A stretch of DNA of 64,000 nt from assembly GCA_030248215.1 (NCBI GenBank), contig JASANG010003133.1, forward strand, positions 1 to 64,000. Direction: 5' to 3'. The stretch's first letter is position 1. Each line of letters starts with the position of its first letter. Origin of the DNA: Enoplolaimus lenunculus (lineage: Eukaryota > Nematoda > Enoplea > Enoplida > Thoracostomopsidae). This document shows, in pieces, positions 36,839 to 48,085 of the stretch. A program made the position numbers and the translations under genes. A model generated the notes under the pieces. The model saw only the letters and a program-made list of their open reading frames with translations, made no database searches and was not told where the DNA came from.

Positions 36839-37156
36839 CCCGGTAGTATTAAACTTTGGTCGTTTTTTAAATTTTCTAGCCTTTGACAAGCGAACCGTGG
36901 TAACATGAGACCCATGTAGTTAACTTATTACTTATATTCCAATCCACTAACGAAATCATAATAATATACAATTAATGTTAACCAAAAAGTTCTGCTAACG
37001 TTTGCTTACAAGCATCGACGTATTTTAGGTTTAAAATGCTTCCACTCTTTCTGTATAATACGAACCACTTTGGTGCTTATACAAATTTGGTCGATGATAG
37101 TTTGAAGCGTAGTTTTGTCGAAATAAATAATATGAAATATATTTTATAAAAGTGAC

Positions 37157-37314
37157 GGCCAATGTAAAGAACAGGTGCGGAACAGTAAAATAAGCATATT
37201 ATGAACATATTCCTAAGTCTAAGCCTAAGCCAAGCAAAAAATTAGTCTAAAGCTTAAGCTTACTCTAATGCAGTCTCACAGAAAAACGTTCCGCCCCTAA
37301 TCTTTACATGGGCT
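37157..37314. mobile_element. hAT-type TTAGGC miniature element, family A
   Basis: Starts ggccaatgtaaagaacagg and ends taatctttacatgggct, with a short cctaagtctaagcctaagcc array. Perfect 8-bp duplication aaagtgac (37149-37156 and 37315-37322). Confidence 0.92.
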
Positions 37315-38069
37315 AAAGTGACTAAGCTGCAATATGAAATCATTTGACGCAAAAGACAATATTTTGTTCAGAAAAACATTACTTAGTAAATTAATGTTTC
37401 CGCTCGCAAGCAGCATGCATGCCAATACGCAGATTTTCTATTTATTATATAAAATGCTTAAATTCAGCACATTCATTAAAGCTTTCTATTTGTTTAGCAA
37501 TCACTCTAAATTCGTTATAGGCTAATATTTAGCTAATATTTACTGGCAAAATATCTGTATGCATGCCATGAACAAGTTATAAATGCAGTACGATAGCATT
37601 CTCACAATGTTCGCAACTGACAAAATAATGGTTACAATCGACTGCTTTCGAGGTAACATTCGCTCATTAGGTCAGTATCAAGTTGTTTCTGAAAGTGCCA
37701 GCACTTTATTTTGACAATTAGTACACGACATACTAAATGCTTCAAGTATCGAAATCAGCTCGACATTAGGAATCTAAAATTAACACAATTTTATTAAACC
37801 TGAGTTTGGAATTTATTATTTTAATAGTCTCAAAAATTTAGCCCATTTGCAACGACAGTATAGTAAAACACGGAAGTATTTAAAAGCTTGGCAAAAACAT
37901 TCAAAATTGAGTTTAATTTTTATTCATTCAAGCAATGTCATAATCATTCTCTGATTGTTTTTCTAACTCACAAACACTTGCAGTTGCGCATTTCAAAGTT
38001 AGTACAGAAATAGGGCAAAATCAAATCTGAAAAATCTGCTAAATTTCAACGCGCTCCGTTCAGTGATTC

Positions 38070-38263
38070 GGCGAATGTAAAGAACAATGGCGGAACAGTT
38101 TTATAAGTATACCCCTAAGCTTAAGCCTAAGCCTAAGCGTAAGAATGAGCATATTCCTAAGCCTAAGCCTAAGCCTAAACCAAGCAAAAAATAGTCTAAA
38201 GCTTAAGCTTGCTCTATTGCAATCCCACAGAAAAACGTTCCGCCCCTGATCTTTACATGGGCA
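38070..38263. mobile_element. hAT-type TTAGGC miniature element, family A (within a duplicated segment)
   Basis: Ends gcgaatgtaaagaacaatgg and gatctttacatgggca, with two CCTAAG arrays. Flanking 8-mers agtgattc and aaagattc. It is present at the same site in the copied segment at 51318-51508, so it was already there when the copy was made. Confidence 0.88.
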
Positions 38264-38361
38264 AAAGATTCGAAACTTACAAGATCTATCGCCAACTAAT
38301 GATAGGTGCTACAGAAATTTTAAGAAAAAAGGTATGAACCTGAATCAAAACCAGTGCTTAC

Positions 38362-41300
38362 ATTGTAGTCTTCGCAAAAATCTTGACACAGCTGCTTATA
38401 CTCTTGTGTTAAACGCTCCTCATCAAATCCAGCCGTAACACTGTCGATTGGGAGATCATATTGCATATCAGAAGTGTCTCTAGTTTCGTGGATGTCATCT
38501 GAAATGATGTTAAAACATGTTAAAAACAAAAATATATACTCAAATGTAGAATCAAGCAACACTTTCAATTAGAAATATAATATTATTATGATATACACCT
38601 ACGCGAGAACATTAATTTCAACTTCGTCCAGCTTCTATTGCGAATAATGGGTAAGTTTTCAACCGGATGAACTCCTGCAGATACAGGTCTTAAAAATTGG
38701 CACAAAATAGCACAAATCAAATTGCCAAAATAAAGGATTAAGTTTAGGATTCCCATATGTTAATTAAGCATTTACTTAAGTTATGTTTAAGTAAAGACTT
38801 AAGGCCACAATCTTAGTAAATACTGAACTTTTTATGCAAACACACAATAAATCGGTCAGATTCTCCCTGGAGACTTTTTGGCAAAAGAAAATTCTTCACA
38901 AATTGTGGCCACTCATTGACTTACTACTATGTTGAGCTTACCAAGAACGCAATTGTTGTCTTCAACACGGCTTAGGCCTACAGCACGTAACACCTCATCA
39001 ACGTATGTGCCAGCCTGCAGACAAAATTTGTATTGCATGTATACAACCAAAAGTAAAACCATGACGAAAAATTTAATAATATGCAAACACTTACTACCAA
39101 AAAATCTGAAACTAACAAAAAAGTACAATTGCGATGTTTAACAAAACTACATATGGGAACAATGTAAAATTCAACAATGTGTAACTCTAAAAACACTACT
39201 AATATATAAATTCTCCGGATGCTAACCTTGACTCGTGCTAAGCCTACATGGATTGGTGAACTTGACTTTTCGTTCTGCTCAAACGCACTAAAACAAAAAA
39301 TTTCTGTGCTTTGAACACAAATTTACAAAGCCAATGTACGTAGTACGTAAACCACAAAATATTGAAAAGTAAAAAATTCGTCACAACCAAGTAAATTTGC
39401 TAACAAAAATACTTCTTTTATACGGATAAAACTTTTCCATACTATTCTCACTTTGTGGGTGATCTAGCGTTCTGCAAATAATTAGAGCCGCTATTTTTAT
39501 TTAGATTAGCCACTGCCACTGGTGTTCCGCTTTGTGTAAGCCGATTCCTTTGTGATTTCCAAAGCGTACGTTTGGCGACTTGCTGAGCGTTTCGTTCAAC
39601 AAGTAATTGCTTGCCTTTTCCTGAGATACGGTTTCTTGAGTCAGCTGAAACATGATAACTCTGAATAAACCTTGTCAACAATATAGTGCTCGTGTAATTC
39701 AAACTGCACAAGAGGATTAACTACACAATGACTATGAAATATAATTTATGATTATTATTAATACTGTTAATATCACGCACTGGAAGCGCGTAGTGAATCA
39801 GAAAAACTTATATAGTTGTTTTTTACATATAAAACACACATGTAAGAAGTACAAACTTATCTACCCAGTTCTTTTGGTATAACAGACGAAATTGCTGTGA
39901 GTGCGATAAAATCATGGCAGCCGTGACAATAAGTTTAGTTATTGCACAGTGTTACAGGTAGCAGCACCTGTAGCCAGTTTATAATAGGTCTTCAAACAAT
40001 GGGCTGACACAATTGCCAGGGTGTAAATGGGATTCAAAAACCTGGCAAACAGAATCGAAAAGTAAAAATAACACCTGATTTCAATTTCATACTGGGACGG
40101 AAACCGGATAAAGAAAAATAACTGCTGCCTATAAATCATTTCTAGCACAATTTCACCTAAAATAGTTAAACCACATGGCGGTTTTTCAGCACATGGCACC
40201 AAAAATGTTGTAATGCAATGCTTTTTATGCTTAAATTGAACAAACAGTGTTACAGATAACAACACCTATAATCAGTTTATAATAGGTCTTCAAACAATCG
40301 GCTGACACAACTGCCAGGGTGTAAATGGGATTCAAAAACCTAGCAAACAGAACCGAAAAGTAAAAATAACACCTGATTTCAATTTCATACTGGGACCGAA
40401 ACCGGATAATGAAAAATAATTGCTGCCGATAAATTATTTTTAGCACAATTTCACATAAAATAGTTAAACCACACGGCGGTTTTTCAGCACATGGCACCAA
40501 AAATGTTGAAATGCAACGATTTTTATGCTTAAATTGAAGCGTTAAACGGCAGTTCTACAACAATTTCGCGAAATTGTTAGACTATGCTACAGTCGTGGTT
40601 TTACCTATTTAGTTCAAACGTAAAAAATTCCACAAAGACGTTCAACTGTACTTTTCACTGATTCTAATAAATTGTGCATGACTTATCATCAACTAGATAT
40701 AGACGCTACACACAATTAAAAATATGCACGGTAACTGATTTGACAGTACTTTGAACTGGAGTCGATGTATTCAACGGCCTAGGCGTAACCAAATTTTCTG
40801 CCGGTGACATTTGGTTCGTGACAAATGAGCTTGCCCGCAGAGTACCACAATGTTCGGGATTAATTTGGCTTGCGGCATTCCTCGCTCTATCTGGAGAAAC
40901 TAGCTGGCCCCCGTTCGGCACAGCATCTCGCCGAATAAACTTAAACAGTTTTTCGCACAATGTTTCGTAGACATCGGGACTTAAACATCGTCGATACTGT
41001 TCCAGATTCGGCAAGACATACCGAGAAAACCTAAACAGACATGAAAATTTTTAATATAAAAACCTTAAAACGCAAAATAAGGCAAATTATACAATGTGCA
41101 TTACCAAAAAGCAAGTGAATCTCACAAAATCGCAAATGGGAGTGAATATGGCTTAACCGAACGATGCAGAACTGTCATACTGGAAACGGAGCAGAATTCG
41201 CTTTGCACCCTGGTTCTTATATAAACGGTTGCAAGATAACATTATTAAATACCGCGTTAACAATATGCAAATAATTTAAGTCAAATTAACAGTGAAACTA

Positions 41301-41440
41301 GATACGATGTCTGCAAAACACTTACTGTGCCTGTTATAAGAGCGTACATAAATACGTTAGTAGAGCAATTACTTGTCAAAGTTTTAAGCAAACTATAGAC
41401 TAAACCACGAACATAAATAGCGAAAACAAAACTCCAACAC

Positions 41441-41510
<70 letters not shown>

Positions 41511-43732
41511 AAGAGTTCGAAGAGGAAAAGATCCGACACTTTGACATAGGTCGACTTTGAAAACCTCGTCGTGTTGGAAAACTTACAAAACCCAAAGAAG
41601 CCACCAAATCTCAGAATATGTAGGCAGATTAAGTATAAGAAATGAACAAAATTTTGGACCACACTGACACGATTCTCTAGTTAAAAATTACAAACTACCA
41701 CAATCTGGCGATAGTGCTACTGCTACGCACATTTTGAGAATATGGGCATGTGTCTAAAATTGAGAATAATGCAAATCATTTTAGCTACTTTATTTTAATT
41801 TCTATAAAATTACCGCATATTCATTGCTTCACCGGAACGATTCGCTAAAACTCGCTTCTTTTCGGCCAGTTTCCACAAAACGCGACCTTTTGGAAACATA
41901 ATAGCATTCTTATTTCCACATCTAATCTGCCGATATACGAACAGCAAAAGTGCTTTATCATCATTTTCAGTGAAGAGATTCCTTAGCGAGTATGAATATT
42001 TGAGGCTTCCGAATTTTCTCTTGCGCAGTCTAAAATAATGCATAAAGAATATTTTGAAACCATCAAAATGTTGTACGATTCGATATGTGCTTTAATCAGG
42101 GATCTGCCGATTAACCGTTATCGGCATTGGTCATAATCACGAAATGAGATGAGCAGCGGTATTGGAATCGGCGCTACAAAATGTTTGATAGCGGCGCAAT
42201 GTACATCACTGTACATTGACAAAATTATTGTTCCGTAGGTCGTGACATCCAGTACCCAAATTATGAAACTAAATTTTAATTTGAATCTAAGCTTAATGTT
42301 ACAATTACACAATTTCATGTTTTAGTTGAACATAGTGATACTGTTCATTCTGTATCTAAAACACCCACGTCCTTGTCAATCCAATATCTTTAAAGTTTCG
42401 TCTTCTAATAATACAAAACCTTTACAGTGCGAAATAGAGAATTATACAAAATGTCATACTGAAGTACCTTCTGTCATGCCGTTCACCACTGGACCGTTCC
42501 TCCTTATTCTCTTCTTCATCGCTTGTTGATTGCCCATCTGTGCTATCATCCATTAGATCGAAAACTGTTGCAGCAACCTTACCCCTATTATTTCCTCCAG
42601 CAGCTTGTTTACTAGTCCCAGGTAAACGCTCAGGGTCAAATGGAACACGACGTTCAAGATCACGCTCACCTTGTTTCTTCGTCACTATATGTTCATGTTG
42701 TTGCCCCACTTGACTGCGTACTTGGTCCACAGTACTGTTCTTACTGGTGAAAAACTTGGCAGCTTGTTTCTTGGGCTCAGCAACAGTTACAGCATTTGAC
42801 GAATAACCAAGCCACGAATTACCTTTGTGGAGTGTAATTGGATTCAATTCAGCCGAGACGTTTTGTTCTGAATTCTCACATTCTTTTTGTTTATTCGAGC
42901 AGAGAGGGGCAGGGGACTTGTGCAACGGCAGTGCATTATACCGTTGCTTGCTTGTAGAAGGCATGCCTGCTCTAGCACCATTATTTCGTTTCACATACTT
43001 TTCAAAACGTGTGCATAAAAGTGCAATTTCGGATTGAGATATAACCGTACAATGCGACAAGTTTGGCAACAAATATCGGCGAAACCTGAAAGATAAAGAT
43101 ATACGAGTCCCATGGAAAACTCAATTGTGTCAGCTTATGCAAAAACAGTCCTAAATTGATTATTACATTGCCACTAATAACGATATTGAAAGTCGTTTGA
43201 AGTACAGTAACAAAATTATTCAGCAATTGACGGCATGCATATACATTCCGACCGGTGACTTGATCTCACAAATTGTTGGGACAATACTAGATCTCTACAG
43301 TTAAGATTTTTATTATAGCTAGAAATATAGCAATCGGAAATGTTGCGTTGAAGAGAGCATCGTTTTTTTCTCGAGATCCCAATTATAGACTAAGCTTAAG
43401 CTTTAGATTAATTTTTTGCTTAGACTTACTCCAGGCATAGGCTTAGTTAAAGGTTTATCATCTCGCGGCAGCTTAGAGTTAGGAATATGCTTATGCTACT
43501 GTTACGGCCCATTGGCCGAGACTTCAAAGGCCATAGCTGCCAGTTGCTACTTTTACCCTTACCTGGCATTGCAAGCTTCCCAAGAGTGTTGTGTCAGTCG
43601 ATGGGCTCTTTCCCAAAACCGGTTGCCCATTGGCTCTTCAGCGAGCGCTGGTCTGTGTTCAATTTGATAGCAAACGAACTTCAATATTTTTTGGTCTTCA
43701 TCTTGAGAAAAGTTTAATCGTTTTTTGGCCAT
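38362..43732 (-). CDS. protein with two RAP1/TERF2IP-type Myb domains (8 exons seen, 3' end incomplete)
   Basis: Exons, in gene order, with agreeing phases at every junction: 43732-43563 (ATG at 43732), 43085-42468, 42029-41814, 41030-40750, 39644-39452, 39287-39227, 39014-38942, 38498-38362; 583 codons so far, ending at a splice donor. Domain one, split by intron 1, runs from LNFSQDEDQKILKFV through WERAHRLTQHSWEACNAR to RRYLLPNL; domain two runs from NLFTENDDKALLLFVYRQI through ANRSGEAMNMR to SRYVLPNL, with its intron at the same place. Human TERF2IP has the same pattern (FTREDD, then LTQHSWQSLKDRYLKHL). The linker and tail are polar, with an acidic patch before 42468. RAP1 and the nematode TEBP proteins use such domains at telomeres; that role here is inference. 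No BRCT domain is seen. Confidence 0.72.
39949..40540. repeat. tandem duplication, unit about 296 bp, in an intron
   Basis: Two copies beginning gtgttacag at 39949 and 40245 are about 90 percent alike over their whole length, including tttataataggtcttcaaac and gcggtttttcagcacatggc. They fall in the Myb gene intron between exons 41030-40750 and 39644-39452. Parallel minus-strand frames in both copies do not match any family I know. Confidence 0.9.
41442..41511. repeat. (AAT)n microsatellite that inverts to (ATT)n
   Basis: About 45 bases of ataataat followed by attattatt form an AT-only hairpin in a Myb gene intron. Confidence 0.95.
42097..42250. mobile_element. fragment of the element nested in the LINE
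   Basis: agggatctgccgattaaccg with atcggcattgg after it matches the left end of the 26781-27197 element. The right end is not recognisable. It lies in a Myb gene intron. Confidence 0.55.
43387..43520. mobile_element. degenerate TTAGGC miniature element in intron 1 of the Myb gene
   Basis: gcttaagctttagattaat, decayed cttagg units and a right end ctactgttacggcccattggcc place this in the TTAGGC family. The left terminal repeat is not clear. It ends about 45 bp from exon 1. Confidence 0.6.
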
Positions 43733-45617
43733 TACTTCAAAATTTGCAAAAAATAACGCACACTTTGCTACATGGTTACACACATCATATTAAACCAAGA
43801 AAACGAATCGTTGCGTAATTCAATCAATTTATTACTTACTGTCTTAAAATAGAAACTGAAAACATGAGTAGCGAAAAATTACTAATTAGCGTTTACTACA
43901 GCTAACACGTTTCAATGATCTGTCTACTGTATTACCTACGCCTCCATTACATTGTACCATGGAAGCTTTCGGTTGCTGTGTTCAGACTGCTGAAACTACA
44001 AAAGTATGCAAGTTGCTTCATTATTTGCGATTAATATTTGCGACCAGCAGTCAAGATAGTGAGTATGTATAGCCTGCACCATAGACAACCTACACCATAA
44101 TAAAATTTAAAGTGCTTGGTTGTCTTAAACGTGGAGGTTTTGCGAGAACGTTGTTGAACGGGATAAATTGCGTTTGTATCAAAATATTGGGGGGTGCAAA
44201 AATCAAACGTCGAAAGTAGACTGATCGGAAGATGTAAAGCTATTAAATATTCATTTGTGGTTTACTGGCTTATGTTTTATTCAAACACTTATCGTATGTG
44301 TTTATATACCGATGACGTTGAAAGACCAAAAAACATTCGCTTCTTAAGTTATAATTTAAACAAATTTTGCCAGTATCATTTTTTGCAATCTAATTACTGG
44401 TCGACAAAATATTACAATTGTGAAAATTGCTTCGTATTTTAAAAGTCCTCATCCCACATAGTTGGACCTCTATAACAGCACTTTCCACGTCAATCACAAA
44501 CAAATTTAACCGGAGCCGGAGTTCAACAAAATTTGACGGAGCCAGATGCGAGGTGAAATTAGGTAGTTCTAATGATGTTTAATTTGCCAATTTTAGCAAA
44601 TATTTGTATTATATATAAGATGTTGTTAAATCTTTTACATTTATGCTCTTTCACGAAATTTCAGTAATTTTGGCCTTAAAATTGTAGGAAATGTTAAAAC
44701 GAAACGCAATCAAGTAAATTTTGTAAAACTATATATGCAAAATTTTTTAAACCGAAATTACCGGAGTCGGTGGTCGATTTTCTGCCGGAGCCATGCCTCC
44801 GATAGTACCTTGGTGAGAACGTGTAGGCTATATTGTTTACCGTTGACTGTGCTGTGTGTGTACATTCGTGATGATCTAAAAAGAAGTTCACGCTTATACA
44901 GAAATTTGGCGTTTTCCTATCGGTTTTAGCACTAAACCGGCACATTTTCACTGGATTCTTGGGTATCTTCAACATCGATACCAGTGTGTAAAACTGGATA
45001 TCCGTTTCCATTTACGGTAAAAATCGGTGTCAGTTTCCGTTTACGGTAAAAAATCGGTGTCCGTTTCCGTTATAAAAATAACGGAAATTACGTTATTTTT
45101 TACGTTTAAAATTTTATAAAGCACGACTATATCGCGTATTTTTAGATATGGTGCAATTGTTCGAAAATTACGAAATTGATCCAAAATCTTAAAAAAATCG
45201 ATGCATCCTCATATTTTAAATGTGTAAAAGACCTGTGAATGCACGCCTCAATTGTGTAGACAGAAAAACAAAACATTTTTGAATTTATACTTCAATAACC
45301 GTTTTTCGTTTCCGTTTTCTGATCACTACCCGTTTCTGTTTCCGTCATTTTTACTATCCGTTTACACCTTGGCAGATACACATTTGTATCAGAAAAGGAC
45401 TGTAAGATTACTAAAATTACAACGCACGGCGACATATTTTGACATTCAGGATCTGCTTACACGATTCGGCACAGATAATTTGATCTAGCGTTAAACCACG
45501 GTGCCGCGCACCACAATGTTTCAGTTATTATTTGAATTAATGCACGGCAGTTCTTGGCAAGCAGCACAATCCTTACGCTAAAATAACATTTTCAGACGTT
45601 TTCCGTATATAATTTAC
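43733..45617. other. upstream region of the Myb gene and spacer
   Basis: No promoter element could be assigned. Degenerate CCGGAG-type element pieces occur near 44505-44545 and 44755-44800, and repeats of ccgtttccgtt near 45000-45100 and 45300-45360. No gene supported. Confidence 0.4.
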
Positions 45618-45793
45618 GGTCCATGTTACTTTTAGGGGCATCGAGGTTTCTGGTGAGTCAATAAGAGTAGGTTTAGATTCTAGATTACATTTTTTGCTTA
45701 AGCTTCGGCTAAGGAACACATTTTTGCAACGCTTAGACTTACGCTTAGGAATACGCTTAATCTACTGTTACGCCCCTTAAAGTAACATTGGCC
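45618..45793. mobile_element. hAT-type TTAGGC miniature element, family B
   Basis: Starts ggtccatgttacttttaggg, ends aaagtaacattggcc, with decayed cttagg arrays. Flanking 8-mers taatttac and aaatttac. Confidence 0.88.
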
Positions 45794-46051
45794 AAATTTA
45801 CTGTAATTTAAATGTATCTGCTCAGAGTAAAGTTGTGTTAATATTTACAATAAAACCATAGCTATTTTATTGATTTAATACGCAAACATAAATAAGACAC
45901 TAAAACAGGGACTTCGACCAGAATTAAAAAATACATTTCTAATGTTAAAGTTTGACGTTGACATTTTATGTATGTTTGGACCTACGAATTTCGTTTATAT
46001 ATAGAATTGTACTTTTACGGCAACATCCATCACTAAATGAGTTCGACAACT

Positions 46052-46462
46052 AAGTAGTGACCCGAATAAGAGGGGGGACTGATATTTATTTGGCCCCTCC
46101 AGAGGGTACCCATCTCCTTATTATTCGGTTACGGGCTGTTATTTATTTTCAACCCACGCTCCGCCGCCCTTCGTTACTGATATATATCCGGTACTGCAAT
46201 TATCGGTTGAATTAAACGTTTGTTGTGTCAGTAGGTTGAGCGATAATACAAGGTTATACTTAGGAATGTACTTTCAAAATTTAAGTACACGTTAAAGTTT
46301 CGAACTCAAATTATTTGGTCCTGGAGTGATTTATGCGCTACAATTAGGGTTAATTGACATTTATGGACTCTAACTAGGGTTTAGGGACCCTATCCACTTA
46401 CGGACTCAAAATAGGGACCCCTCTTATTACCCCTCCCCCTTTTATTCGGGTCCATACAGTAT
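46052..46462. mobile_element. CCCGAATAA element, about 410 bp
   Basis: Inverted ends: agtagtgacccgaataagag at the left and ccttttattcgggtccata at the right. Only right-end fragments of the same family are seen at 30555-30690 and 54615-54735. No coding part; superfamily not assigned. Confidence 0.65.
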
Positions 46463-46522
46463 AAATTTTGGTCGACAATATATACAAACACACTTTAAAG
46501 ACGTGTAGCGATATTATTAATA

Positions 46523-47574
46523 CTCAAAATCAAAACGTTTTTACCGACTACTTCATATTAAGTAAACCGCACAAAATATCGTACTTACATCAAAGCAAAA
46601 TATATCAAACAAATAGTAAACAGTGAACTAAATATTAAGATAACGGCGGATAATTTTGATTAACGACAAGTACAAGTTTAACCTTTGTTACACAAAAACC
46701 AAAGTTAGTGTGGTAAATACAATCGCAGATTTTTTAATTTAAACATGTTGTATAACAGTTTGACTGAACTCCCGCAAAATTCCTACCATATTGGACGAAA
46801 ACCGCCAAACGCTCCAATATCTTCCGGCCTTTTTGACATTTGGTGATTTGTGTGCATTAAAATTTTATACTAATATTACGTCGACTTTTCAGTTTCAAAT
46901 CTCTAATGCTACGGCTTACATGCTGCAGATAGCTCTTATCGACATATGCAAGTCATCTAGCACACACGCATCTGTCCGGCAGCAAAATACAAAACGTATT
47001 TGGCAAAAATTTGTAACAACGAATGTTTGGAACTCAAAACAAGCGGATTTCGAGGCACTGTTTTGCGAAATAAAAATTACTTCCAGCCAAGATTTTACGT
47101 ACGCCTACCTGCACGTGAATCATACATGATGTAATCAACACGTTTGCCTTTCAGCCATCGTTCCAGCGGTTCTGTGCTGGCATAGCTATTCGACGGAATA
47201 TCACAAGAATTGCCCTCATCAATATCGTGTTCCTATAGCAGTTGAAATTCAGTTCTGTTGCAAAACAAGAAATGCCAAATTTTCAATGTTAGAAGCCTGC
47301 GCTACTTATGAACCAGTTAGACCAATAGTATCATTGATAAAAGTTTCCAGCCGAAAAGATTTTTAATCATGAAACCAAAAACAGAACGTGTTCATTTTAA
47401 AAAAAAATGAAAAAAGAATATAAATAGGACTGAAATTTAAACAATAAAACTTCAAAATCAAAACGTTTTTAGCGACTACTTCATATTCCGTAAACCGCCT
47501 AAAATATCGTACATCCAAGCAAAACATATCAAAGAAATAGTAAACAGTGAATAAATATTAAGATAACGGCAGAG
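46523..47574 (-). pseudogene. copied SMPD2 fragment flanked by a direct repeat of about 125 bp
   Basis: The inner 46651-47450 matches about 57480-58651 and holds a second copy of one SMPD2 exon (47231-47107), still open on the minus strand and encoding EHDIDEGNSCDIPSN and RVDYIMYDSRA with normal splice signals. No other SMPD2 exon is nearby, so it cannot make the enzyme. The flanks 46523-46650 and 47451-47574 are direct repeats of each other (about 90 percent; both contain caaaacgttttta and tatcgta) and are not part of the source locus. The element at 57704-58067 is missing here, so it entered the source after copying. Confidence 0.88.
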
Positions 47575-48085
47575 GTTCTATGATTGATCGGCTTTTTCGT
47601 GATGGCAATAAAACTCAATATCAATCTACCAGGCTACAACCAGAGGTCAAATCTCGGAGCCAGAACCAGCGGTCAATAGATTTACTGTGGCCAAAGCGAA
47701 TAAAATTTAGGCAACCAAATTATGTTGAATTTACTAATTTTAAAACTAATCTGCTCAGATATGCAGCAAAAAAATTTGTCTAATCCTTCCTTTTTAAGGC
47801 CACTGCAATTAATGCTTTCAAAATAACCCGGAACATAAAGAACAAACTCAGGGGATGGCACAACTTTCATTTACTAGAAATTTTACAATCGAAATTACCG
47901 GAACATCGGCACAAATTGTACGAAAGCCAGAGGTTGATTTTTTACAGGAACCGGACGCAGACCTTTGGTTATACCCTGTTTGCTATATTTGCGATTCTCT
48001 ACCGGCAATATTTTCCATTCGAACGCCGATTTAGCGTGTTTTTAATCCATAACATTGACACGTAATATGCACCTAAACGCCATGC
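47575..48085. other. spacer 3' of CMTR1 with a degenerate element
   Basis: tacaaccagaggtcaaatc near 47635 and gacctttggttataccctg near 47961-47979 look like inverted ends of a CCGGAG-type element of about 345 bp. No gene seen. The 3' untranslated region of CMTR1 must lie at the right of this stretch; no clear aataaa signal was assigned. Confidence 0.45.

Noticed and set aside
39939-40500. Two similar minus-strand frames (108 and 89 codons) as paralogous genes
   Set aside because: They simply reflect the 296-bp tandem duplication; no family match or splice support.
47107-47231. A second working SMPD2 gene
   Set aside because: Only one exon is present, inside a copied fragment; no other exon lies nearby.
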